Positions 26,311-35,395 of a DNA stretch of 64,000 nt are shown piece by piece. The stretch's first letter is position 1. Each line of letters begins with the position of its first letter. The position numbers and the translations under genes were made by a program. Under the pieces are notes generated by a model that did no database searches, was not told where the DNA came from, and worked only from the letters and a program-made list of their open reading frames with translations. Source of the stretch: JAHEGP01 sp963792875 (lineage in GTDB: Bacteria; Pseudomonadota; Gammaproteobacteria; Pseudomonadales; JAHEGP01); NCBI GenBank assembly GCA_963792875.1, contig CAWBXV010000008.1:119586-183585 (forward strand). The letters are read 5' to 3'.

Positions 26311-27237
26311 ATGCAACTGATCATGTCGAGGTCACCCGACCGGGACGTAACCAACACGGTGGATGTGACGTCCACCCGGGCAGTCTACCGCGCCGTGCGC
26401 GACCTGCTGATGAAGCACTACCCCGATCTGCCGTTTGCCAGACTCAAGCGTGCCTTCCACGATTTCGACCGGCTCTACCATGGCAGCTATGCCGGCTTCC
26501 ACGCCTGCGATACCGCGTATCACGACGCCCAGCACGTGCGCGACGTGACGCTCGCCATGGCGCGCCTCATCGACGGCTACGAGGTCTGCAACGGGCCGGA
26601 GCGCCCGCTGGGCAGCCGCCTGGCGCTGGTCGGCGTGCTGGTGGCGCTGTTTCACGATGCCGGCTACATACGGCGGCGCGGCGATTCACGGCACCGCAAC
26701 GGGGCCGAGTATACGCGCACCCACGTCACCCGCAGCGCGCGCTTCCTGCAGCAGTACCTGCCCACGATCGGGCTGGGTGAGCTGGCCGATCTCGCCGCGG
26801 TACTGGTGCACTACACCGGCTATGAGAAGAATCCCCAGGACATCCATCCGGAGGGCGATATGGCGCGCGTCGTCGGGCACCTGGTAGGGACCGCCGACGT
26901 GATCGCCCAGATGGCCGACGTGGCGTATCTGGAGAAGTGCCGCGATCGGCTCTACCGCGAATTCGAGATCGGCGGCATCGCGCGCCAGCGCGCTGCGGAC
27001 GGGGCGGAGGTCGTGCTGTACGAGTCCGCGGTCGATCTGCTGAGAAAGACGCCGAAATTCGTCAACAGCGTCATCGAGCAGCGCCTGCAGGGCTACTTCG
27101 GCTCTGCGTACCGCTTCGCGGAGGCGCACTTCGGCGGCAGCAATCTGTATATGGAGGCGCTGCTGGCCAACCGCCACCGCCTCGAGCGCGCCCTGGCGAT
27201 GCGCGACGCCGACGCGCTGCTGCTGCGGGCCGGCTAG
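26311..27237 (+). CDS. HD-domain phosphodiesterase-like protein
   Basis: A 308-residue protein with the metal-binding HD pattern of cyclic-nucleotide phosphodiesterases: YHDAQHVRDV (His71, His75) and LFHDAGY (His115-Asp116), followed by a VHYTGYE helix and the TADVIAQMAD segment. The YHxxxHxxDV form is nearer to class I cyclic-nucleotide PDEs than to HD-GYP proteins. GGAGGG precedes the ATG. Its position right after a cyclase-like gene suggests a synthesis-and-breakdown pair for one nucleotide signal, which is inferred. Confidence 0.78.
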   Translation: MQLIMSRSPDRDVTNTVDVTSTRAVYRAVRDLLMKHYPDLPFARLKRAFHDFDRLYHGSYAGFHACDTAYHDAQHVRDVTLAMARLIDGYEVCNGPERPLGSRLALVGVLVALFHDAGYIRRRGDSRHRNGAEYTRTHVTRSARFLQQYLPTIGLGELADLAAVLVHYTGYEKNPQDIHPEGDMARVVGHLVGTADVIAQMADVAYLEKCRDRLYREFEIGGIARQRAADGAEVVLYESAVDLLRKTPKFVNSVIEQRLQGYFGSAYRFAEAHFGGSNLYMEALLANRHRLERALAMRDADALLLRAG

Positions 27238-27403
27238 GCGTCCCCGCCAGCTCCATACCCGGTTCACAACCGCGCCCGCGCGCATCGTCCTTCTGGCGGT
27301 GCTGTCGCCTCCCGGCGGGGCCGTCACCTCCTGGCGGGGCTCTGCGCGGCGCCCGCATTGTGCTAGGCTACACCACCTTCCCTCGAATCCTGGACAGCCA
27401 CCC

Positions 27404-28174
27404 ATGAAGCTGGCGGTGACCGCAGGCGCTGACGATCCCCGGCTGCAGGCCCAGGCCGACGCGCTGGCGTTGCGGCTGTCGCTGCCGCGGGTGCAGCAGC
27501 CCGATGCCGCTGCCTACGTGCTGTGCTGCGACCCCGCGGGCCTGCAGCTGCGGCAGACCGGCAAGGGCGCGCCGGGCCCCTTGCGCGCCTCCTTCCTCGA
27601 CGGCGAGCGCACCTGGCGCCTGCACCACGGCGGCGGCAAGGGCCAGCTGATCGCCCGCGCCATCGGCCGCCATCGCGGCGCCCGCCCGGCGGTGCTGGAC
27701 GCCACCGCGGGGCTGGGCCGCGATGCCTTCGTCATGGCCGGGCTGGGCTGCCGCGTGACACTGCTGGAGCGCTCGCCGGTGGTCGGCGCGCTGCTGGAGG
27801 ACGCTCTGCAGCAGCTGCGCCAGTGCGATGACGAGGAACTCGCCGCCATCGGCGACCGCATGGCGTTCTGCCGGGCCGATGCCCTGGATTACCTGGCGGC
27901 CTGCGAGCCGGTGGACCTGATCTACCTCGACCCGATGTTCCCGGAGGCGGGCAGGGGCGGCGGCGTCAGGAAGGCCATGGCGCTGTTTCGCGAGCTGCTG
28001 GAGGAGCCCGCCGACGAGCGGGCCCTGCTGGATGCCGCGCTGGCGCGGGCCCGCTACCGGGTGGTGGTCAAGCGCATGAAAAAGACCCCGGTCGTGCCGG
28101 GTCGCGCTCCCAGCTATCAGCTCAGCGGCAAATCCACCCGCTACGACGTCTACGCGCTGCAGAAATACTACTGA
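27404..28174 (+). CDS. rsmJ: 16S rRNA (guanine1516-N2)-methyltransferase
   Basis: RsmJ (YhiQ) methylates G1516 of 16S rRNA using SAM. The 256-residue product has the SAM-binding motif LDATAGLGRDAFVMAGLGC, the catalytic IYLDPMFPE and KRMKKTPV, all typical. Start at ATG 27404; TGC-TAGGCT at 27361-27369 may be its extended -10. It converges on dapE with an 18-bp gap. Confidence 0.93.
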   Translation: MKLAVTAGADDPRLQAQADALALRLSLPRVQQPDAAAYVLCCDPAGLQLRQTGKGAPGPLRASFLDGERTWRLHHGGGKGQLIARAIGRHRGARPAVLDATAGLGRDAFVMAGLGCRVTLLERSPVVGALLEDALQQLRQCDDEELAAIGDRMAFCRADALDYLAACEPVDLIYLDPMFPEAGRGGGVRKAMALFRELLEEPADERALLDAALARARYRVVVKRMKKTPVVPGRAPSYQLSGKSTRYDVYALQKYY

Positions 28175-28192
28175 CGCCGCCGGCCGGTCGGC

Positions 28193-29332
28193 TCAGCGGG
28201 GCAGCAGCAGGCGCCGCAGCAGGGCGTCATAGATGTCGGTCAGCGCGCGGATATCCGCCACCGCCACGCATTCGTTGACCTTGTGGATGGTGGCGTTGCA
28301 AGGCCCCAGCTCGACGACCTCGGCGCCGGTCGGCGCGATGAAGCGCCCGTCGGAGGTGCCGCCGCTGGTGGAGAGCTCGGGTTCGTAGCCGGTCACCTCC
28401 CGGACGGCTGCGCGCGACGCATCGACCAGCGCGCCCGCCGCGGTGAGGAAGGGCTCGCCGCTGAGGGTCCAGCTCAGCGCATAGTCGAGCCGGTGGCGCT
28501 GCAGGGTGGCCTCCACGCGCTCGCGGATGGCCGCCTCGGTCAGCGCGGTCGAGAAGCGGACATTGAACAGGATCTCCACGGCGCCGGGAATGACGTTGGT
28601 GGCGCCGGTGCCGCTGCGGATATTGGAGACCTGGAACGTGGTCGGCGGAAAGTGGTCGTTGCCCTGATCCCAGACCGTGGTCGCCAGCTCGGCGATGGCC
28701 GGCGCGGCCCGGTGAATCGGGTTGTCGGCCAGGTGCGGGTAGGCGACGTGCCCCTGCTGGCCGCGCACCGTCAGGCGGGCGTTGAGCGAGCCGCGCCGGC
28801 CGTTCTTGATGGTGTCGCCGATGCGCTCGCCGCTGGACGGCTCGCCCACCACGCACCAGTCGATGCGCTCGCCCTGGCGCAGCAGTTCCTCGACGACCCG
28901 CACCGTGCCGTCGACGGCGGCGCCCTCCTCGTCGCTGGTGATCAGCAGGCCGATGCGGCCGGCGTGATCCGGGTGCGCGGCGACGAAGCGCTCGCAGGCG
29001 ACCACCATGGCGGCCAGGCTGCCCTTCATGTCGGCGGCGCCGCGGCCGTACAGCATGTCCGCGTCGACGACCGCGTCGTAGGGCGGGTGGCGCCAGTCGG
29101 CCAGCGGCCCGGCCGGCACCACGTCGGTATGGCCGGCGAATACCAGCAGGGGGCCGCTGGTGCCGCGCACGGCCCACAGGTTGCTGACCTGGCCGTAGGG
29201 CATGGACGCGACGGCAAAGCCCAGCGGCGCCAGATGCCGCGCCAGCAGCGCCTGGCAGCCCGCGTCGTCGGGGGTCTCGGACGGACGGCGGATGAGGTCG
29301 CGGGCCAGGTCGATCGGGTCGGTGGTGGGCAT
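28193..29332 (-). CDS. dapE: succinyl-diaminopimelate desuccinylase
   Basis: DapE removes succinate from N-succinyl-LL-DAP, a late step in lysine and cell-wall precursor synthesis. The 379-residue M20 peptidase-family product has the dimetal motifs VFAGHTDVVPAG, YGRGAADMKG and SDEEGAA, and ends with the conserved GPCNATIHKVNE. It is three bases downstream of dapD, so the two are co-transcribed. Confidence 0.96.
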   Translation of the reverse strand: MPTTDPIDLARDLIRRPSETPDDAGCQALLARHLAPLGFAVASMPYGQVSNLWAVRGTSGPLLVFAGHTDVVPAGPLADWRHPPYDAVVDADMLYGRGAADMKGSLAAMVVACERFVAAHPDHAGRIGLLITSDEEGAAVDGTVRVVEELLRQGERIDWCVVGEPSSGERIGDTIKNGRRGSLNARLTVRGQQGHVAYPHLADNPIHRAAPAIAELATTVWDQGNDHFPPTTFQVSNIRSGTGATNVIPGAVEILFNVRFSTALTEAAIRERVEATLQRHRLDYALSWTLSGEPFLTAAGALVDASRAAVREVTGYEPELSTSGGTSDGRFIAPTGAEVVELGPCNATIHKVNECVAVADIRALTDIYDALLRRLLLPR

Positions 29333-29335
29333 GGG

Positions 29336-30370
29336 CTAGTTGTGCGCGTGCAGCGCCTCGTTGAGCTCGATGGCGGATTTGTTGGTGAGGCACTCGATGG
29401 CGCCGTTCCTGGAGTTGCGCCGGAACAGCAGGCCGGACTGCCCCGCCAGGTCCCGGGCCTTGACCTGCTTGACCGCCTTGCCCTGGGCGTCGAGCAGGGC
29501 GACCACGCTGCCCGCGGTCACGTAGAGGCCGGCCTCGACGGTGCAGCGGTCGCCCAGGGGAATGCCCACGCCGGCGTTGGCGCCGATCAGGCACTCCTGG
29601 CCGATGCTGATGACCATGTTGCCGCCGCCGGACAGGGTGCCCATGGTGGAGCAGCCGCCGCCGAGGTCCGAGCCGCGCCCCACGAACACGCCCGCCGAGA
29701 TGCGCCCCTCGATCATGCCCGGCCCCTCGGTGCCCGCATTAAAGTTGACGAAGCCCTCGTGCATGATGGTCGTGCCCTCGCCCAGGTAGGCGCCCAGCCG
29801 CACCCGGGCGGTGTCGGCGATGCGCACGCCGCTGGGCACGAGGTAGTCGGTCAGCTTCGGAAACTTGTCGACCGAGTCCACCTGCAGGCTGCGGCCCTGC
29901 AGTCGCGCTTCGAGCTGGCGCTGTCCCAGTTCGGCCAGGTCGATGGCGCCTTCGCTGGTCCACGCCACGTTCGGCAGCACGCCGAACAGGCCGCTGAGGT
30001 TCAGCGAGTGCGGTCTGGCCAGGCGGTGCGACAGCAGCTGCAGCTTGAGGTAGGCGTCCGGCACACCCGCCGGGGCGACGTCCTCGGCCAGCAGCACGAT
30101 GACGACGGGGCGCTGGCTGCGCTGCAGGGTCAGCGCCAGGTCCGCCTGTTCGGCCTCGCCGGCGGCGCGCAGGGCGTCGGCGACGCGCGCCAGCTCGCCG
30201 GGGTCGGGCTGCACCGCGCAGCTGCCGCCATCGAGGCCCAGCGCCGTCGCCAGCGCGTCGCCGCTGGCGCCGGGCTGCAGGCGCGGCCTGGGGTAGTAGA
30301 CTTCCAGCCAGGCGCCGGCACTGTTCTTGGTGCCGATGCCGAGCCCGTAGGCGAAACAGGAGTGGCTCAT
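29336..30370 (-). CDS. dapD: tetrahydrodipicolinate N-succinyltransferase (long form)
   Basis: DapD transfers succinyl from succinyl-CoA to tetrahydrodipicolinate. The 344-residue product is the long type found in Pseudomonas rather than the 274-residue E. coli type. It has left-handed beta-helix hexapeptide stretches in the C-terminal half (VRLGAYLGEGTTIMHEGFVN, GNMVISIGQECLIGANAGVG). The ATG at 30370 has GAGGAA 9 bases upstream; an in-frame ATG at 30484 lies within yffB. It precedes dapE and follows yffB. Confidence 0.94.
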   Translation of the reverse strand: MSHSCFAYGLGIGTKNSAGAWLEVYYPRPRLQPGASGDALATALGLDGGSCAVQPDPGELARVADALRAAGEAEQADLALTLQRSQRPVVIVLLAEDVAPAGVPDAYLKLQLLSHRLARPHSLNLSGLFGVLPNVAWTSEGAIDLAELGQRQLEARLQGRSLQVDSVDKFPKLTDYLVPSGVRIADTARVRLGAYLGEGTTIMHEGFVNFNAGTEGPGMIEGRISAGVFVGRGSDLGGGCSTMGTLSGGGNMVISIGQECLIGANAGVGIPLGDRCTVEAGLYVTAGSVVALLDAQGKAVKQVKARDLAGQSGLLFRRNSRNGAIECLTNKSAIELNEALHAHN

Positions 30371-30428
30371 GTGCGTGCATTCCTCAGCTGTGGGTTGAAC
30401 GAAACCGGCGGCGCGCCGGGGCGTCGGC

Positions 30429-30782
30429 TCAACGGGCGGCGAACAGGGCGCGGTAGCGGTCGGCGTCGAAGCCGACCTCGACACCCCCGGCGCCGGTCAG
30501 CACCGGGCGCTTGATCAGGGTCGGGTGGGCGGCCAGCAGCGCGGCGGCAGCCTCGGCATCGGTGGCCGCGTCCCGCGCGGCGGCGGGCAGCCCCTTCCAG
30601 GTGGTCGAGCGGCGGTTGAGCAGCGCCCGCCAGTCGCACTGTTGCAGCCAGGCGGCCAGCTCTGCCGGCGTCGGCGGCTGCTCCCGGAAATCGCGGAAAC
30701 GGTAGTCGACGCCGTGTTCGTCCAGCCAGCGCCGGGCGCTGCGCACGGTGTCGCAGGTCTTGATGCCGTGTATCGTGATCAT
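30429..30782 (-). CDS. yffB: ArsC/Spx-family protein YffB
   Basis: A 117-residue thioredoxin-fold protein with the YffB-type N-terminus IHGIKTCDTVRSARRWLDEHG, in which a single Cys stands where arsenate reductases have theirs, and the conserved LIKRPVL and GFDADRY. The in vivo reaction is not known. In many gammaproteobacteria yffB lies next to dapE or dapD, as here. Confidence 0.9.
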   Translation of the reverse strand: MITIHGIKTCDTVRSARRWLDEHGVDYRFRDFREQPPTPAELAAWLQQCDWRALLNRRSTTWKGLPAAARDAATDAEAAAALLAAHPTLIKRPVLTGAGGVEVGFDADRYRALFAAR

Positions 30783-30849
30783 AGTCGTCGCGTTCGGCCC
30801 TGAGTCGGGCCAAGCATACCACAGGGTGCGCGCAATGCCGCGCCGGCGC

Positions 30850-31503
30850 TCAGGCTTTGCGCGTGGCCACCGCGCGCGTGCGCCTGGGGTAGCAGCTGCG
30901 GCAGATGTCGCAGACCGTGCCGTCGCAGCTGCGCGCGCTGCAGTGTTCGCGGCCGTAATAGATGATCTGCAGGTGCAGGTCGTTCCAGCGCTCCCGGGGA
31001 AACAGCCGCTTGAGATCCTGCTCGGTGCGGGCCACGCTGTGGCCGCTGCTGAGCCCCCAGCGCTGGGCCAGGCGGTGGATGTGCGTGTCGACCGGAAAGG
31101 CCGGGATGCCGAAGGCCTGGGCCAGCACGACGCTGGCGGTCTTGTGGCCCACCCCTGGCAGCGCCTCCAGCGCGGCGAGGTCGGCCGGCACCTGGCCGCC
31201 GTGGTGCTCGCACAGCTGGCGCGAGAGCTCGACGATGGCCCGGGCCTTGCGCGGCCCCAGCCCGCAGGGGCGGACGATCGCCTCGACCGCCGCGATGTCC
31301 TGCGCCGCCATGGCCGCGGGGGTGGCGGCCAGGGTGAACAGGGCGGGCGTGACGGTATTGACCCGCGCGTCCGTGCACTGTGCCGACAGCAGCACGGCGA
31401 TCAGCAGGGTATAGGGGTCGCGGTGCTGCAGCGGTATGGGGGGGCTGGGGTACAGCTCGGCCAGGTGGCGCTGGATGAAGGCGGCGCGCTCGCGCTTGTT
31501 CAC
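30850..31503 (-). CDS. nth: endonuclease III-type DNA glycosylase
   Basis: Endonuclease III removes oxidised pyrimidines and cleaves the strand in base-excision repair. The 217-residue product has the helix-hairpin-helix LEALPGVGHKTASVVL with catalytic Lys and the Asp of FPVDTHIHRLA. The iron-sulphur loop is unusual: Cys at 188, 193, 198, 201 and 204, instead of the usual C-x6-C-x2-C-x5-C. The GTG start overlaps the dapC stop (GTGA), so nth is coupled to the dap operon. Confidence 0.9.
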   Translation of the reverse strand: MNKRERAAFIQRHLAELYPSPPIPLQHRDPYTLLIAVLLSAQCTDARVNTVTPALFTLAATPAAMAAQDIAAVEAIVRPCGLGPRKARAIVELSRQLCEHHGGQVPADLAALEALPGVGHKTASVVLAQAFGIPAFPVDTHIHRLAQRWGLSSGHSVARTEQDLKRLFPRERWNDLHLQIIYYGREHCSARSCDGTVCDICRSCYPRRTRAVATRKA

Positions 31504-32705
31504 CGCCGCGCGGCCTCCTCCACGAAGCTGCGCAGCCGCTCGGCGGCGGCGCAGCAGTCGGCCAGCGGCGCCACCAGCGCCAGCCGCAGGTGGCCGCTGC
31601 CGGGGTTGACGCCGTCGACCGCGCGGCCCAGAAAGCTGCCCGGCAGCACGGTCAGGTGCTGCCGGGCGAACAGGTCCCGGGCGAACTGGCGGTCGTCAAA
31701 GGGGGTGCGCGGCCACAGGTAGAAACCGGCGTCGGGCTGCGCCACCTCGAGGCAGCCCTGCAGGCGCTCGATCACGGCGCTGAATTTCTCGCCGTAGGCG
31801 CGCCGGTTGTCTGCCACGTGCCGTTCGTCCTCCCAGGCGGCCTGGCTCGCCAGCTGCACGTGCAGCGGCATGGCGCAGCCGTGGTAGGTGCGGTAGTCGA
31901 AATAGCCCTGCAGGATGTGGCGATCGCCGGCCACGAAGCCCGAGCGCAGCCCGGGCACGTTCGAGCGCTTGGAGAGCGAGTGGAACACCACGCAGCGGCG
32001 GTAGTCGTCCAGGCCCATGGCCGCCGCCGCCTGCAGCAGGCCGGGCGGCGGCTGGCCGTGTTCCGGATAGATCTCGCTGTAGCATTCGTCGGACGCGATC
32101 ACAAAATCGTGACGCTGCGCCAGCTCGATCAGCCGGGTCAGCGTCGCCAGGTCCAGCACGGCCCCGGTCGGGTTGCCGGGGCTGCAGATATAGAGCAGCT
32201 GGCAGCGCCGCCAGGTCGCCGCATCGACGGCGTCGAAATCCGGCAGGTGGCGCTGTTCGGGCAGGCAGTTGAGAAAACAGGGGCGCGCGCCCGCCAGCAG
32301 CGCCGCGCCCTCGTAGATCTGGTAGAACGGATTCGGCATGGCCACCAGCGGCTGCTCCGACGGGTCGATGACCGCCTGGGCGAACGAGAACAGCGCTTCC
32401 CGCGTGCCGTTGACCGGCAGCACCTGAGTGGCCGGGTCGATGCTGCCGGGCGCCAGGCCGAAGCGCCGCACCAGCCAGCCGGCGATGGCTTCGCGCAGGC
32501 TGTCGAGCCCGCGGGTGCTGGGGTAGTGCGATATCTGATCCACGTGGCGGATCAGCGCGGCGCGCACGAAGTCCGGCGCGGGGTGCTGCGGCTCGCCGAT
32601 CGACAGCGCGATCGGCGGCAGCCCGGCGGGCGCGGCGATGCCGGCGAGCAGCCGCTTGAGGCGGGCAAAGGGGTAGTCCTGCAGGCGTGCGAGTGCGGGG
32701 TTCAT
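31500..32705 (-). CDS. dapC: succinyldiaminopimelate transaminase
   Basis: DapC moves an amino group from glutamate to N-succinyl-2-amino-6-ketopimelate. The 401-residue class I/II aminotransferase has the SIGEPQHPAP start of the DapC group, ICSPGNPTGAVL, the ASDECYSEIY strand and the PLP lysine in HSLSKRSNVPGLRSGF. Its ATG overlaps the glnD stop (ATGA) and its stop overlaps the nth start. Placement with dapD, yffB and dapE supports dapC over argD-like alternatives. Confidence 0.94.
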   Translation of the reverse strand: MNPALARLQDYPFARLKRLLAGIAAPAGLPPIALSIGEPQHPAPDFVRAALIRHVDQISHYPSTRGLDSLREAIAGWLVRRFGLAPGSIDPATQVLPVNGTREALFSFAQAVIDPSEQPLVAMPNPFYQIYEGAALLAGARPCFLNCLPEQRHLPDFDAVDAATWRRCQLLYICSPGNPTGAVLDLATLTRLIELAQRHDFVIASDECYSEIYPEHGQPPPGLLQAAAAMGLDDYRRCVVFHSLSKRSNVPGLRSGFVAGDRHILQGYFDYRTYHGCAMPLHVQLASQAAWEDERHVADNRRAYGEKFSAVIERLQGCLEVAQPDAGFYLWPRTPFDDRQFARDLFARQHLTVLPGSFLGRAVDGVNPGSGHLRLALVAPLADCCAAAERLRSFVEEAARR

Positions 32706-35395
32706 GGCGTGGCGGCTTCCCGGGTCGGCTCCGGGCGCTGGTCCAGGCAGGCGCACAGCGCCTCGGCCAGCGCCTGCTTGCGGTCGGCGCCGTCGATCGG
32801 CGCGCCGGAGGGTTCGGTGACGAAGAACACGTCTTCCACCCGCTCGCCCATGGTGCTGATCTTGGCGTTCTGCAGCTGCAGGTTGAAGTCGAGCAGGACG
32901 CGGCCGATCAGGGCCAGCACGCCGGGCCGGTCGGGGGTGACGACCTCCACCGTGGAGCAGTTCTTGACCTCGTCGAGGCCGATCTCCACCTGCGTCGGGT
33001 AATCGAAATGCTGCAGGCGGCGGGGCACGCGCCGCTGGCTGCCGCCGCCCGGCGGTTTGCGCTGGGCGATAGCGCGGCACAGGGCGTTCTGAATCGCGCG
33101 GATGCGCGCCGGGTCCTCGGCGATGGGCTCGCCGTCGGCTTCCAGCACCATGTAGGTGTTCATGCTGCAGCCGCTGGCGGTGCGGTAGAGCCGCGCGTCC
33201 TGGATGCTCAGCTGCAGCTGCTCGAAGGTGGCGGCGGTGAGCGCGAACAGCTCGGGAAAACTGCGGGTGAAGATAAACACCCCGGTGGCGCCGTCGTTCT
33301 GCCGGGCGGACGGGTCCTTGATGAGCACCAGCGGCGTGGACGCATCGCCGTGCCCGGCCATGGCGCGGGTGTGCCAGGCGATGTCGACAGGACTCTCGCG
33401 CAGGAAGTAGTCCTCGGTGGGGTGATCCCAGATCGCCAGCACGTCCTCGGCGTCGAAGCCCTCGTTCTCCAGCAGGCGGATGGCGCTCTCCATGCCCTCC
33501 TCGACCCAGGCCTGTTTGCTGGCGGTCTTGCGGCGGCGCAGCGCGCGTTTGGTCTCGAGGTAGAGCTGGCGCAGCAGGGAGGCGCGCCAGCTGGTCCACA
33601 GCTTGGGGTTGGTGGCGTTGATGTCCGCCACGGTCAGCGCGTAGAGGTAGTCCAGGCGGAGCGGGTCGCCGACGATATCGGCGAATTCCTGGATGATGGC
33701 CGGGTCGGAGATGTCCTTGCGCTGCGAGGTGCTGGACATCAGCAGGTGGTTATCGACCAGCCACGCGACCAGGGCGGTATCGTCGGCGCTGAAGCCGTGG
33801 CGGCTGCAGAAGCGCTCCGCGTCCACGGCGCCCTTCTGCGAGTGATCGCCGCCGCGGCCCTTGGCGATGTCGTGGTAGAGGCCGGCGATGTACAGCAGCT
33901 CCCGCTTGGGCAGGCGCCGGACGATGCCGGCGGCGATGGGAAAGCGGTCGGCGAAGTCCTCGTGGGCGAACAGCCGCATGTTCTTCACCACCTGGATGGT
34001 GTGGGCATCCACGGTGTAGATGTGGAACAGGTCGTGCTGCATCATGCCGATGACGCGGCCGAATTCCGGCAGGTACTCGCCGAGGATGCCATAGCGCGTC
34101 ATGCGCTGCAGCTGCGTGGCCACCTTGTGCGGCGAGCGCAGCAACTGGATGAACAGCTGCTGGTTGCGGGGGTCCTGCCGGAAGTCGTCGTCGATCTCGT
34201 GGCGCGCCTCCCGCAGCAGGCGGATGGCGGAGGCGCGCGGGCCGACGATCTGGGGGTTGTTGGCCATCAGCACGAAGATCTCCAGGATGGCGCTGGGCTG
34301 GGTCCTGAAGACCTTGTCGTTGCAGATGTCGATGTAGTGATTGCGCACGAAGAAGCGCTGGTTGAGCGGCTGCAGGGTCTCCGGGTCGCAGGCGCGCAGG
34401 ATGGCCTCGTCGTAGAGCTGCACCACCAGCTCGTTGAGCTCCGACAGCGCCAGCGCCCAGCGGTAGTAGAGCTGCATGAACTTCTCTACGGCCAGCTCCT
34501 CATCGCTGTCCACGAAGCCGAACAGCTCGGCGACCTCGCGCTGGTGTTCAAACAGCAGCCGGTCCTCCTCGCGCCCGCTGAGCATGTGCAGGGCCCAGCG
34601 CACCAGCCACAGGAAGTCCCGCCCCTCGGTGAGGATCTGGAACTCCTCGGCGGTGAAGAAGCCCCGCGCGACCAGCTCCTGCAGGGCGTTGGTCTGGAAA
34701 TGCCGCTTGGCGATCCAGGCGATGGTCTGGATGTCCCGCAGCCCGCCGGGGCTGGATTTCACATTGGGCTCGAGCTTGTATTCGGTGTCGCCGTACTTGC
34801 GGTGCCGGGCGATCTGCTCATCCCATTTGGCGCGGTAGAAGTCGCGGCTGGGCCAGATGTGGTCGGGGCCGGTAGCGGCGGCCATGGCCCGGTGCAGGGC
34901 GAACTCGCCGACGATGGGGCGCGACTCCATCAGGTTGGTGGCGACGGTGATGTCGGCGCGGGCCGCTGCGACGCACTCGGGCACGGTGCGCACGCTGTGG
35001 CCGATGTCCAGCTTGACATCCCACAGCACGGTGATGAAGTGCTCGAGCTGCTCCCGGCAGCTGTCGCGGTCGCGTGCGCCCAGCACGATCAGCAGGTCGA
35101 TATCGGAGTGCGGGTGGAGTTCGCCGCGGCCATAGCCTCCCACGGCGACGAGGCAGGCCTGGTCCGCGAGGGGCAGGCCGCACCAGCACCAGATCGCCGC
35201 CAGCAGCTCGTCGATGAAGCGGGCCCGGGCGGCGACCAGCTCCGGCACGGGCGCGCCCTCGCGGAAGCGCTGGTGCAACTGCGCCATGGCCTGGGCGTTG
35301 ATCTCCTTGAGCAGGGGCAGCGGCTGCGCGCACTGCGTCAGGCGCTCGGTGATGTCGATGAAGCCCTCGCTGTCCATGATGGCTGCGTGGCTCAT
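32702..35395 (-). CDS. glnD: bifunctional uridylyltransferase/uridylyl-removing enzyme GlnD
   Basis: GlnD senses glutamine and adds or removes UMP from PII proteins, so controlling nitrogen assimilation. The 897-residue product (E. coli 890) shows the nucleotidyltransferase motif VGGYGRGELHPHSDIDLL, an HD domain (GLYHDIAKGRGGDH) and two C-terminal ACT domains that bind glutamine (last about 190 residues). The ATG at 35395 overlaps the map stop and gives the conserved N-terminus. The map-glnD-dapC order is common in this group. Confidence 0.97.
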   Translation of the reverse strand: MSHAAIMDSEGFIDITERLTQCAQPLPLLKEINAQAMAQLHQRFREGAPVPELVAARARFIDELLAAIWCWCGLPLADQACLVAVGGYGRGELHPHSDIDLLIVLGARDRDSCREQLEHFITVLWDVKLDIGHSVRTVPECVAAARADITVATNLMESRPIVGEFALHRAMAAATGPDHIWPSRDFYRAKWDEQIARHRKYGDTEYKLEPNVKSSPGGLRDIQTIAWIAKRHFQTNALQELVARGFFTAEEFQILTEGRDFLWLVRWALHMLSGREEDRLLFEHQREVAELFGFVDSDEELAVEKFMQLYYRWALALSELNELVVQLYDEAILRACDPETLQPLNQRFFVRNHYIDICNDKVFRTQPSAILEIFVLMANNPQIVGPRASAIRLLREARHEIDDDFRQDPRNQQLFIQLLRSPHKVATQLQRMTRYGILGEYLPEFGRVIGMMQHDLFHIYTVDAHTIQVVKNMRLFAHEDFADRFPIAAGIVRRLPKRELLYIAGLYHDIAKGRGGDHSQKGAVDAERFCSRHGFSADDTALVAWLVDNHLLMSSTSQRKDISDPAIIQEFADIVGDPLRLDYLYALTVADINATNPKLWTSWRASLLRQLYLETKRALRRRKTASKQAWVEEGMESAIRLLENEGFDAEDVLAIWDHPTEDYFLRESPVDIAWHTRAMAGHGDASTPLVLIKDPSARQNDGATGVFIFTRSFPELFALTAATFEQLQLSIQDARLYRTASGCSMNTYMVLEADGEPIAEDPARIRAIQNALCRAIAQRKPPGGGSQRRVPRRLQHFDYPTQVEIGLDEVKNCSTVEVVTPDRPGVLALIGRVLLDFNLQLQNAKISTMGERVEDVFFVTEPSGAPIDGADRKQALAEALCACLDQRPEPTREAATP

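Noticed and set aside
30850..30960. Frameshift in nth as the cause of its odd Cys spacing
   Set aside because: The frame is continuous to a stop of normal position, and conserved residues lie on both sides; no alternative frame restores the canonical motif by eye.
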